From: Spirulina major PCC 6313
GTDB taxonomy: Bacteria; Cyanobacteriota; Cyanobacteriia; Cyanobacteriales; Spirulinaceae
Direction of reading: 5' to 3'
Assembly: GCF_001890765.1 (NCBI RefSeq)
Contig: NZ_KV878783.1
Span: forward strand, 4,918,637 to 4,982,636
DNA: 64,000 nt
A program made the translations under genes and the position numbers. The notes under the pieces were generated by a model. It was given only the letters and a program-made list of their open reading frames with translations, ran no database searches and was not told the DNA's origin. Below are positions 26,481 to 34,674 of the stretch, piece after piece (within the stretch, counting starts at the first letter, position 1; the number at the start of each line of letters is the position of its first letter).

Positions 26481-26903
26481 GTGCAGAAGAGGTGTGCCCG
26501 AAATCGCAAACGTTCAAAACGCCGCGCAATCTATTGTCCCCACCATGGCTGCTATCTCGATAGTGTGAGCCAGAAGTATTCTCTCTATACGGAATCAGCG
26601 GGAACATTACAATCTCGTGGCATCTGTCGGTTATCAGCCCTGCTGTTAGTGGCGACCCATACCGCTGTCCCCTTAGTCGGGGAATGGCTCGAAGCCTTTT
26701 GGTGTCCTGAATGTCAAGAAAGCACCTGGTACTATGTACGGCAAGGGAGCGATCGCACCCATGAAATCCAGTCAGCGCCGAGAGAATTATGGATGCAAGC
26801 CACCGGGGTCATTAATGCCACAGGAAATCCTTCGGTGGGAGAGTTTACACGACGGCAGGCCAGGGCGCGATCGGGGGTGCGAGATTTTGGGATGGTTCGG
26901 TAG
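26481..26903 (+). CDS. Conserved cyanobacterial protein, zinc-ribbon-like
   Basis: 140 residues starting at GTG 26481, 5 nt after a strong GGAGG (26471-26475); the open frame extends to 26304 but the upstream residues look random. Features: RRAIYCPHHGCYLDSVSQKY, GEWLEAFWCPECQESTWYYV and ELWMQATGVINATGNPSVGEFTRRQAR. The CPHHGC and CPEC pairs look like a split zinc site. I recall this as a conserved cyanobacterial hypothetical family; function unknown. Confidence 0.72.
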   Translation: MQKRCARNRKRSKRRAIYCPHHGCYLDSVSQKYSLYTESAGTLQSRGICRLSALLLVATHTAVPLVGEWLEAFWCPECQESTWYYVRQGSDRTHEIQSAPRELWMQATGVINATGNPSVGEFTRRQARARSGVRDFGMVR

Positions 26904-26923
26904 TATTTTGGTTGGATGTTTAG

Positions 26924-28744
26924 ATGCTTAAAAAACGTCGATCTGTGACCTCACCTTCAGTTTTGCAGGATTTGGGGCGGCTCTGGGTTTATCTCAGTGG
27001 CCGACGGCGGCGACAGTTGGTGATGCTATTGGTTTTGATGATTGCATCTTCCCTCAGTGAGGTGGTGAGTCTGGGGGCAGTCATTCCATTTTTGGGAGCG
27101 TTGAGCAATGCGGAGCGGTTACTGACGAATCCTCGGCTAGAGCCTTGGCTGACTACGTTGCGGATCGTCACGGCCAATCAACTGGTAACGGTACTGGCTA
27201 TTGTTTTTGTCCTCGCTGTTTTAATAGCTAATGGGCTGAAGTTGGTGACGGTTTATTACCAGACTCATTTGGGATCAGTAATTGGTAGTAATTTGAGCTG
27301 TCAAGTTTATGAAAACACTCTACATCAGCCCTATCCTTTCCATGTCCAACAAAATAGCAGTGATTTAATTCAACTTGTTACAACAGATACTAGTAGTTTA
27401 ACTCAGGGTGTTCTAATTCCTGGTTTAGCTATTATCACCAACAGTATAACTACTGTTGCTTTGACTTGTGCATTATTAGTAATTGATAGTCAAGTTGTAT
27501 TGATTTCTGCCGTTGTTCTAGGCGGAACCTACGGCTTGATATATCGCCAACAAAAGGCAATTCTTCGGCGCAATAGTCAGGTTATGACCGAAGCTGGTCA
27601 GGATCGGATTAAATCAGTCCAAGAAGGCATTGGTGGAATTCGGGATGTCCTTTTGAATAGTTCTCAAGGTTTTTTTCAGACGGTTTATGATCAGTGCGAT
27701 CGCAAGGTTCGTCGTGCCATTGCTGACAACACCATTGTTCCATACACACCACGCTACACGGTGGAGGCGGTGGCAATGACAGCGATCGCTCTTCTTGCTC
27801 TAACCCTGGGGCGTGATGGTGATTTTAGCCAAGCCATTCCAGTCTTAGGAAGTTTAGCTTTGGGGGCAAACCGTCTCTTGCCTGTGTTACAGCAGTCTTT
27901 TTCTGCCTTAGCTCAAATACAAGGCAATTATTCAGCCCTAGATCGGGTTTTGCGAGGGCTTGAACGCTCAGTGAGTCCAATCCCTTTTCAATCCCAGCCT
28001 CGACCTCTGGAATTGACCCAATCTCTCCAATTATCCGAGGTCTGGTTTCGCTACCGACCAGAGCTAGACTGGACATTGCAGGATCTAAACCTAACCATTG
28101 CAGCAAGGACGACAGTAGGATTTGTGGGGAGTACCGGGAGCGGTAAGAGTACAACGGCGGATTTGATTTTGGGGTTGCTAGAACCAGAAAAGGGCCAGAT
28201 TTTGGTGGATGGTCAGCCGTTGCAGGGGGAGCGATTGCGTCAGTGGCAGCAGGGGGTGGCCCATGTACCGCAGCATATTTTTTTGAGTGATGGCACGATT
28301 GCGGAAAATATTGCCTTTGGGGTACCAGTGTCAGCGATTAACCGGGGGCAAGTGGCTAAGGCGGCGCGACTAGCACAGATTGAGGAGTTTGTTTTGGGGT
28401 TGCCGGCTCAGTACGAGACCTATGTGGGGGAGCGAGGCATTCGCCTCAGCGGGGGACAGCGGCAGCGGATTGGCATTGCGCGGGCGCTTTATCGTAATAC
28501 GTCGGTGATTGTGTTTGATGAGGCGACGAGTGCCCTGGATAATGCGACGGAGCGGGAGGTGATGGCGGCGATTGATGGGTTGAGTGGGGAGTTCACGATT
28601 ATTTTGATTGCCCACCGGTTGAGTACGGTGGAGCGTTGTGATCATGTAGTGGAATTGGAACAGGGGCGGGTAGTGGCCCAGGGAACATATGAGGAGTTAA
28701 TCGAGAATTCGCCTACTTTCCAACGGATGGCAGGTGTAAAGTAG
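26924..28744 (+). CDS. ABC transporter, MsbA-like fused permease/ATPase
   Basis: 606 residues. Six-helix ABC exporter domain (about 25-330) followed by an ATPase domain: Walker A VGFVGSTGSGKSTTADLILG, Q-loop HVPQHIFLSDG, signature IRLSGGQRQRIGIARAL, Walker B SVIVFDEATSALD and IAHRLSTVE. Genes of this type in glycan loci usually flip lipid-linked glycans or transport lipid. The gene starts the rightward glycan operon set. Confidence 0.9.
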   Translation: MLKKRRSVTSPSVLQDLGRLWVYLSGRRRRQLVMLLVLMIASSLSEVVSLGAVIPFLGALSNAERLLTNPRLEPWLTTLRIVTANQLVTVLAIVFVLAVLIANGLKLVTVYYQTHLGSVIGSNLSCQVYENTLHQPYPFHVQQNSSDLIQLVTTDTSSLTQGVLIPGLAIITNSITTVALTCALLVIDSQVVLISAVVLGGTYGLIYRQQKAILRRNSQVMTEAGQDRIKSVQEGIGGIRDVLLNSSQGFFQTVYDQCDRKVRRAIADNTIVPYTPRYTVEAVAMTAIALLALTLGRDGDFSQAIPVLGSLALGANRLLPVLQQSFSALAQIQGNYSALDRVLRGLERSVSPIPFQSQPRPLELTQSLQLSEVWFRYRPELDWTLQDLNLTIAARTTVGFVGSTGSGKSTTADLILGLLEPEKGQILVDGQPLQGERLRQWQQGVAHVPQHIFLSDGTIAENIAFGVPVSAINRGQVAKAARLAQIEEFVLGLPAQYETYVGERGIRLSGGQRQRIGIARALYRNTSVIVFDEATSALDNATEREVMAAIDGLSGEFTIILIAHRLSTVERCDHVVELEQGRVVAQGTYEELIENSPTFQRMAGVK

Positions 28745-28804
28745 TTTAGCAGAAGTAAAAAACAGTATCCTTATCACTGTGTTGTATGATTAGAACTCAT
28801 TAAG

Positions 28805-29518
28805 ATGCGTGCAATTCTTTTAGCCGCAGGACTAGGTACTCGGCTCCGCCCTCTCACAGCAACAATACCAAAGTGTCTTGTTTCCATTCATGGATCACCT
28901 TTATTAGCTATCTGGTTAGAACGACTCACCCAAGCAGGCTTTGGCCCTTTCTTGATCAATACCCACTATCTACCATCCTTGGTAGAGCAGTTTGTTAAAG
29001 ATAGTGATTACAAAAATCAGGTTACTTTAGTTTCAGAACCAAAATTACGAGGAACGGCAGGCACATTGGTGTCAAACCTGGATTTTTTTGAAGGACAAGA
29101 TGGGCTGCTGCTGCATGCTGATAACTACTGTTTGGCTGACTTTCAGGCTTTTCGCCAAGCCCACCAAAACCGTCCTGATCATTGTTTAATCACGATGATG
29201 ACGTTCCGTACCCCTAGTCCTGAAACTTGTGGCATCGTCGGCTTGAATCAGGCAGGAGTGGTTACTGCTTTTCATGAAAAACAAGCTCATCCTCCTGGGA
29301 ATTTGGCTAACGGTGCAATTTATCTCTTGAGTCCGGAGTTTCAGTCTATAGTGAGGAAGCAGTTCTCGGGTGCTACTGATTTTAGTACAGAAATTATTCC
29401 GTATTTGATAGGGCAGATTTTTACCTATGAAACTCAAGCACCTTTTATTGATATTGGCACGCTAGATGCCTACATGATGGCTAACCATTTGCCTCCACCT
29501 GAAAGTGGATCAATCTAA
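28805..29518 (+). CDS. Sugar-1-phosphate nucleotidyltransferase
   Basis: 237 residues. N-terminal MRAILLAAGLGTRLRPLTATIPKCL is the nucleotidyltransferase signature; LLLHADNYC supplies the metal-binding Asp, and FHEKQAHPPGNLANGAIYLL and DIGTLDAYMMAN complete the fold. The short length without a C-terminal domain resembles HddC, which makes GDP-heptose. The next gene is GmhA-like, consistent with heptose; mannose-1-phosphate is the alternative substrate. Confidence 0.87.
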   Translation: MRAILLAAGLGTRLRPLTATIPKCLVSIHGSPLLAIWLERLTQAGFGPFLINTHYLPSLVEQFVKDSDYKNQVTLVSEPKLRGTAGTLVSNLDFFEGQDGLLLHADNYCLADFQAFRQAHQNRPDHCLITMMTFRTPSPETCGIVGLNQAGVVTAFHEKQAHPPGNLANGAIYLLSPEFQSIVRKQFSGATDFSTEIIPYLIGQIFTYETQAPFIDIGTLDAYMMANHLPPPESGSI

Positions 29519-29562
29519 ATTGTGTGTGATTCTATACATGGCTATCCGTCAACTCTCATAAT

Positions 29563-30177
29563 TTGATGAAAAACTATATTAATAACTATGTTGAGCGTCT
29601 TCATTGTGCTCTCAATCAACCTGCGATGGATCAGGTTCCGCTATTGGCTGCACAACTGAGGCGGGCTTGGCAAGAACGCAAATGTATTTACTTATGTGGG
29701 AATGGGGGCAGCGCTGGTAATGCGGTGCATTTAGCCAATGACTTCATTTATGGAGCGGGGATGAAAGCTGGTGTTGGTTTAAAAGTAGAGGCGCTCAGTG
29801 CTAATCCCGCAGTGTTGACTTGCCTAGGCAATGACCTCGGTTATGATCAAATTTATGCCCAGCAACTTAGGGTCAAAGGTGAAGTGGGGGATGTTTTAAT
29901 TGTATTGTCAGGGAGTGGTAATTCTGCCAATGTGGTGCAGGCATTAAATGTGGCTGATGAGTTAGGTATGGTGACTTGTGCTATCCTCGGATTTGATGGT
30001 GGAATGTGTAAAACCACTGCGCAAATTCCCATCCATTTTGCAGTGAATGATATGCAAATTGCAGAGGACATACAGTTAGTTGTGGGTCATATTTGCATGC
30101 AGTGGCTTTGCGAGGTTATTGGTGAAGACGCTGCAAGTCAAAAAGACAAAATAGCCCTTAGTTCGTTAAGCGCATGA
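29563..30177 (+). CDS. SIS-domain phosphoheptose isomerase (GmhA-like)
   Basis: 204 residues. SIS fold with IYLCGNGGSAGNAVHLANDF, GDVLIVLSGSGNSANVVQAL and IAEDIQLVVGHICMQWL, which match GmhA. GmhA converts sedoheptulose-7-phosphate to D-glycero-D-manno-heptose-7-phosphate. The stop overlaps the next start (ATGA at 30174), showing translational coupling with the SDR gene. Confidence 0.87.
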   Translation: MMKNYINNYVERLHCALNQPAMDQVPLLAAQLRRAWQERKCIYLCGNGGSAGNAVHLANDFIYGAGMKAGVGLKVEALSANPAVLTCLGNDLGYDQIYAQQLRVKGEVGDVLIVLSGSGNSANVVQALNVADELGMVTCAILGFDGGMCKTTAQIPIHFAVNDMQIAEDIQLVVGHICMQWLCEVIGEDAASQKDKIALSSLSA

Positions 30178-31166
30178 TTCATCGGTTTTTAGTCATTGGT
30201 AGCAACTCATTTTCTGGATCTCATTTTTGCCGTTATCTGATTCAGAAACAACAGTCTGTTTTAGGGATTAGTCGTTCTTCAGAACCTAATGATGTGTTTT
30301 TACCCTATCGTGGCTTGGGGAGGGATGAGCAGTTTTCCTTTCAGCAGATTGATTTAAATCACCAACTTCCGGAATTAATGGAGTACCTGCATGACTTCGA
30401 TCCGGAATATGTGGTTAACTTTGCAGCTCAGGGTATGGTGGCTCAAAGTTGGCAGACACCAGAACATTGGTATCAAACTAATGTGGTTGCACAAGTTAAA
30501 CTTCATGATCAGTTGCGCCATTTGTCTAGTTTGAAAAAATATGTGCATATTACAACCCCGGAGGCTTATGGTAGTACGGAAGGCTGGATTAAAGAGAATT
30601 TGCATTTTGCACCGAGTACACCCTATGCGGTTTCGCGGGCAGCTTGCGATCTACACCTGATGAGCTTTTTTAAGGCTTATCAATTTCCTGTAGTGTTTAC
30701 TCGCGCCGCTAACGTCTATGGCCCTGGCCAACAGCTTTATCGTATTATTCCCCGCGCAATGCTTTATGCTCGATTGGGTAAAGTATTAGCCCTTCACGGT
30801 GGTGGACATTCCATTCGTTCATTTATCCATATTGAGGATGTTGCGGATGCTACCTATCGCACTGCGTTAGAAGGAGTGCTTGGGCAAACGTACCACATTT
30901 CTACATGGGAAACTGTTTCGATTCGAGAATTGGTTCAGAAAATTTGTGATTTGACTGGGGTGGCTTTTGAAGAGCTAACAGCAGTGACAGAAGAGCGGTT
31001 GGGAAAAGATCAGGCTTATTTATTAGATAGTGAAAAAATTCGTACTGAGTTGGGTTGGCAAGATCGCGTTTCTTTGGATGATGGTTTAGTTGCTACGTTA
31101 GCTTGGATTGATGAAAATCTTGCTACATTAAAATCTCTGCCTATGGAGTACATCCATAAGCCTTAG
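30174..31166 (+). CDS. NAD-dependent sugar epimerase/dehydratase (SDR)
   Basis: 330 residues. Extended SDR with Rossmann motif VIGSNSFSGSHFCRYL and the active-site region ITTPEAYGS (the Thr/Glu of dTDP-glucose 4,6-dehydratase-like enzymes). The catalytic YxxxK reads YAVSR, with Arg in place of Lys; the rest (RAANVYGPGQQLYRIIPRAM, GGHSIRSFIHIEDVAD) is well conserved. I believe other members of this subgroup also have Arg, but cannot verify it. Product likely a 4-keto or epimerised nucleotide sugar. Confidence 0.85.
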   Translation: MIHRFLVIGSNSFSGSHFCRYLIQKQQSVLGISRSSEPNDVFLPYRGLGRDEQFSFQQIDLNHQLPELMEYLHDFDPEYVVNFAAQGMVAQSWQTPEHWYQTNVVAQVKLHDQLRHLSSLKKYVHITTPEAYGSTEGWIKENLHFAPSTPYAVSRAACDLHLMSFFKAYQFPVVFTRAANVYGPGQQLYRIIPRAMLYARLGKVLALHGGGHSIRSFIHIEDVADATYRTALEGVLGQTYHISTWETVSIRELVQKICDLTGVAFEELTAVTEERLGKDQAYLLDSEKIRTELGWQDRVSLDDGLVATLAWIDENLATLKSLPMEYIHKP

Positions 31167-31193
31167 TTTTCGATATTTAGACGATTCAAATCA

Positions 31194-32138
31194 TTGAGCA
31201 TGGATATTTTATTAACTGGTGGATGTGGTTACATTGGGTCTGTTTTGACAGAGCAGTTGCTAGAAGATGGACATACAGTGTTGGTGGTTGATACTCAATG
31301 GTTTGGCAATTTCCTCAAGCCCCATCCTCGATTGACAGTATTAAAGCAGGATGTGCGAGAGGTGGATGCTATTCCGTTGCAGGGAATTGAGCGAATTATT
31401 CACCTCGCAAATATTGCCAATGATCCTGGGGTGGATCTAAACCCTACATTGTCTTGGGAGGTAAATGTGTTGGCGGCTCAACAACTAGCAGATCGGGCCC
31501 AGCGGGTTGGAGTGAAACAGTTTTTGTTTGCTAGTTCGGGTAGTGTGTATGGGGTCAAGGATGAACCCCAGGTGACGGAAGACCTCAGTTTAGTACCGAT
31601 TTCGGTATACAACAAAACTAAGATGGTGGCGGAGCGGGTGCTGTTAAGCTATCAAGATGTGTTTCAGGTGCATTGTATTCGGCCTGCAACGGTGTGTGGG
31701 ATATCACCACGTATGCGTTTGGATGTAAGTGTGAATATGCTTACTTTTCAGGCGTTGAAGAATGGCAAGATTACGGTATTTGGGGGGCAGCAAACTCGGC
31801 CCAATATCCACATTCGGGATATGGTGAATGTCTATCGTCATTTCCTTGCCCATCCGGAGTTGCCATCGGGGGCGTACAATACAGGATTTGAGAATATTTC
31901 GATTTTAGATATTGCAGAGCGAGTACAGAAGCGAGTGGCGGCGGAGATCGTTGTTACGGAGTCGAATGATCCCCGCTCTTATCGGCAAAATTCAGATAAG
32001 CTGCGGGCTACGGGTTTTGAGCCTCAGTATTCGGTGGATGATGCGATCGCAGAAATTATCGACAAATATGAATCTGGGGAATTGGTGGAAAGCGATCTCT
32101 GTTATACGGTGCGGTGGATGAAGCATTTAAATCTTTGA
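31194..32138 (+). CDS. NAD-dependent sugar epimerase (GalE-like SDR)
   Basis: 314 residues. Rossmann motif ILLTGGCGYIGSVLTEQL, active-site serine region FASSGSVYG and YNKTK as the YxxxK pair; PATVCGISPRMRLDVSVNML follows. It resembles NDP-sugar 4-epimerases and 4-reductases of glycan loci. Cofactor is probably NAD; sugar unknown. It lies 27 nt downstream of the previous SDR gene. Confidence 0.88.
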   Translation: MSMDILLTGGCGYIGSVLTEQLLEDGHTVLVVDTQWFGNFLKPHPRLTVLKQDVREVDAIPLQGIERIIHLANIANDPGVDLNPTLSWEVNVLAAQQLADRAQRVGVKQFLFASSGSVYGVKDEPQVTEDLSLVPISVYNKTKMVAERVLLSYQDVFQVHCIRPATVCGISPRMRLDVSVNMLTFQALKNGKITVFGGQQTRPNIHIRDMVNVYRHFLAHPELPSGAYNTGFENISILDIAERVQKRVAAEIVVTESNDPRSYRQNSDKLRATGFEPQYSVDDAIAEIIDKYESGELVESDLCYTVRWMKHLNL

Positions 32139-32180
32139 AAGTTATCTAGCGAAAATATCTGAAGATTGGCTGAAATACAT

Positions 32181-32224
32181 AATTAGCCGAATAAACTAAT
32201 GAAATTAGCCGAATAAACTAATGA
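32181..32224 (+). repeat. 22-bp tandem duplication over the rfbF start
   Basis: Two exact, adjacent 22-bp copies (32181-32202 and 32203-32224), each ending in ...ACTAATGA. The second copy supplies the rfbF ATG (32221); the first supplies an upstream ATG (32199) that opens a five-codon frame MKLAE ending in TAA at 32214-32216, five nt before the rfbF start. No other ribosome binding site is visible here. Confidence 0.9.
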
Positions 32225-32991
32225 AAGCAGTTATCCTCGCTGGAGGTCTAGGAACACGACTTTCTGAAGAAACTTACCTCAAACCTAAACCAATGGTGGA
32301 AGTCGGTGGCAAGCCTATTTTGTGGCATATTCTCAAGATTTACAGCCATTTTGGCATCAATGAGTTTGTCATTTGCTGTGGGTACAAGGGGTATTTAATT
32401 AAAGAATACTTTGCTAACTATTTCTTGCATACTAGTGATGTCACTTTTCATATGGATATTGATAACCATATGGAGGTACATCAACGGAAGAGCGAACCCT
32501 GGAAAGTTACTTTGGTTGATACTGGGGAATTGAGCCAAACCGGTGGGCGATTGGGTCGGGTGCTTCCCTATTTGAATGGGGAATCCTTTTGCTTTACCTA
32601 TGGTGATGGTGTAGCTGATGTGAATATTGCTGCGTTGATTGAACATCACCGTCGCTCTGGCCTACAGGCAACTTTAACGGCAGTCCAGCCCCCAGGGCGT
32701 TATGGGGCGTTGCATCTGGAAGGAGATACTGTCCTTCAGTTTCAAGAAAAGCCTGATGGCGATAATGCTTGGATCAACGGTGGTTTTTTTGTCTTAGAGC
32801 CGACGGTACTGGAGCGAATTCATGGAGATAGTTGTAGTTGGGAATCAGAAATTCTGCCCCAGTTGGCAACTGATGGACAACTTGCTGCCTATAAACACTC
32901 AGGATTTTGGCAGCCGATGGATACTTTGCGCGATCGCACCCGTTTAGAAGAACTTTGGGCCGCAGGTACAGCTCCTTGGAAATTGTGGTGA
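32221..32991 (+). CDS. rfbF: Glucose-1-phosphate cytidylyltransferase
   Basis: 256 residues. N-terminus MKAVILAGGLGTRLSEETYL and KPKPMVEVGGKPILWHILKI are diagnostic for RfbF; FCFTYGDGVADVN holds the metal-binding Asp and FQEKPDGDNAWINGGFFVLE the sugar-binding region. It makes CDP-glucose, the substrate of the next gene, whose GTG start overlaps this stop. A 22-bp duplication surrounds its start. Confidence 0.95.
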   Translation: MKAVILAGGLGTRLSEETYLKPKPMVEVGGKPILWHILKIYSHFGINEFVICCGYKGYLIKEYFANYFLHTSDVTFHMDIDNHMEVHQRKSEPWKVTLVDTGELSQTGGRLGRVLPYLNGESFCFTYGDGVADVNIAALIEHHRRSGLQATLTAVQPPGRYGALHLEGDTVLQFQEKPDGDNAWINGGFFVLEPTVLERIHGDSCSWESEILPQLATDGQLAAYKHSGFWQPMDTLRDRTRLEELWAAGTAPWKLW

Positions 32992-34139
32992 TCAATACAT
33001 CCCCGCCTTATGGTCAGATCAATCTAGAATTTTGGCGCGATCGCCGGGTTTTAATAACCGGACATACCGGATTTAAAGGCAGTTGGTTGACGTTCATCTT
33101 GCTCCAACTTGGTGCTCAAGTCTGGGGTTATGCACTATCCCCAGAGACTACCCCCGCTTTGTTTAGTGCTCTGAGCTTGGTTGATAATAAAGCAGATTGT
33201 CTTGATGGTCAGTTGCATCACCGGATTGGCAATATTAATGATGAGGAATCCCTAAAACACTGCGTAGAGGACGCTCAACCTGAAGTCGTTTTTCATCTAG
33301 CTGCCCAGCCCTTAGTGCGCCAGAGTTATGTTGACCCCTTAGGAACGTGGAATACCAATGTTTTAGGCAGTTTACGGGTGTTAGCTGCACTCCAGTCATT
33401 ACAACATGCCTGTGCTGTTGTGATGGTAACAACAGATAAGGTCTACGAAAATCGAGAGTGGCCTTACGGCTATCGCGAGACCGATGGTTTAGGAGGGCAA
33501 GATCCCTACAGTGCTAGCAAGGCAGCGATGGAGTTAGGGGTTGCCAGTTGGCGCTCTAGCTTTTGTGGCAATGCCCCACATCAAAATCCGTATCTCGCTA
33601 TTGCTACAGCTAGGGCCGGGAATGTCATTGGCGGGGGAGATTGGTCTGGCGATCGCATTGTGCCGGATGCAATGCGGGCTTTGGCTACTGGTCAGGCTAT
33701 TCCGGTGCGGAATCCGGCGGCAACGCGGCCCTGGCAACATGTGATAGAACCGCTCAGTGGCTATCTGTTGTTAGCCCAATGTCTTTACAGTCAGCAATCT
33801 TGCGATGCGGTGAATCCGAATCCCTATGCTTGCCCCTTTAACTTTGGTCCAGATGTAGAGTCTAATCGGTCGGTACAGGATTTAGTTGAATCGTTGTTGC
33901 ACTATTGGCCGGGGCGGTGGCTAGCAACAATCTCTGGGGTGGCTCCCCATGAAGCTAGGTTATTGCATTTGGTGAGCGATCGCGCTCGGCAAAGATTGGG
34001 CTGGAAACCCCGCTGGGATTTTTCAACAACAGTAGAGCGCACGGTGAATTGGTATCGTCGCGTTGAAGCTGGGATACCCGCGTTCCAGTGTTGTTTGGAG
34101 GATTGGCAGGCTTACTATGTGGGGGAGGATTATGACTGA
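32988..34139 (+). CDS. rfbG: CDP-glucose 4,6-dehydratase
   Basis: 383 residues from GTG 32988, which overlaps the rfbF stop as GTGA (GTG 32985 is also possible; the open frame back to 32907 lies inside rfbF). Rossmann motif VLITGHTGFKGSWLTFIL is typical of RfbG; active site VTTDKVYENREWPYGYRE and YSASK for YxxxK. It makes CDP-4-keto-6-deoxy-glucose. No rfbH (E1) dehydratase is nearby, so 3-deoxy sugars are unlikely to be made from it here. Confidence 0.94.
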   Translation: MINTSPPYGQINLEFWRDRRVLITGHTGFKGSWLTFILLQLGAQVWGYALSPETTPALFSALSLVDNKADCLDGQLHHRIGNINDEESLKHCVEDAQPEVVFHLAAQPLVRQSYVDPLGTWNTNVLGSLRVLAALQSLQHACAVVMVTTDKVYENREWPYGYRETDGLGGQDPYSASKAAMELGVASWRSSFCGNAPHQNPYLAIATARAGNVIGGGDWSGDRIVPDAMRALATGQAIPVRNPAATRPWQHVIEPLSGYLLLAQCLYSQQSCDAVNPNPYACPFNFGPDVESNRSVQDLVESLLHYWPGRWLATISGVAPHEARLLHLVSDRARQRLGWKPRWDFSTTVERTVNWYRRVEAGIPAFQCCLEDWQAYYVGEDYD

Positions 34140-34674
34140 ACTTTTCCCTACATCCATCTCAGGGGTTGTGGAGTTGGTGGGAAAACCTTTTTATGATCGC
34201 CGAGGTGCTTTTCTCAATGCCTTTCGTTGTCAAGAGTCTGCTTTTGCAGTCGCTTGGGGAGATCGGGCGATCGCTCAAGTTAACATCAGTCTGACGAAAA
34301 CGTTAGGTGCTATTCGTGGTCTACATTACCAAGCTGCCCCCCACAGTGAAGCTAAAATGGTGCGTTGTTTGCGGGGTCGGGTTTGGGATGTAGCGGTGGA
34401 TTTGCGTTTAAATTCACCTACCTATGGACAATGGTATGGGGTAGAATTAAGTCCTAGTAAAGCCAACGCCTTGCTGATTCCTGAAGGATGTGCCCACGGG
34501 TTTCAGGTGTTAGACGAGAACAGCGAGTTGCTTTATTTACATTCGGGGGCATGGGTTCCCGAAGCCGAAACTGGAGTTCGCTGGAATGATGATCAGCTTG
34601 CGATTTCGTGGCCTCTGCCCGTTACTGAAATGAGCGATCGCGATCGCTCATTGCCCTCTTTCTCTCAGCTATGA
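34132..34674 (+). CDS. dTDP-4-dehydrorhamnose 3,5-epimerase-like cupin
   Basis: 180 residues from ATG 34132 with GGGGGAGG at 34120-34127; it overlaps the rfbG end by 8 nt. RmlC-type cupin: FYDRRGAFLNAFR, AQVNISLTKTLGAIRGLHYQ (catalytic His in GLHYQ), GRVWDVAVDLRLNSPTYGQW and LLIPEGCAHGFQVL. In this position it probably epimerises the CDP-4-keto sugar from RfbG rather than dTDP sugar. Followed by an ATGA-coupled methyltransferase gene. Confidence 0.9.
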   Translation: MTELFPTSISGVVELVGKPFYDRRGAFLNAFRCQESAFAVAWGDRAIAQVNISLTKTLGAIRGLHYQAAPHSEAKMVRCLRGRVWDVAVDLRLNSPTYGQWYGVELSPSKANALLIPEGCAHGFQVLDENSELLYLHSGAWVPEAETGVRWNDDQLAISWPLPVTEMSDRDRSLPSFSQL

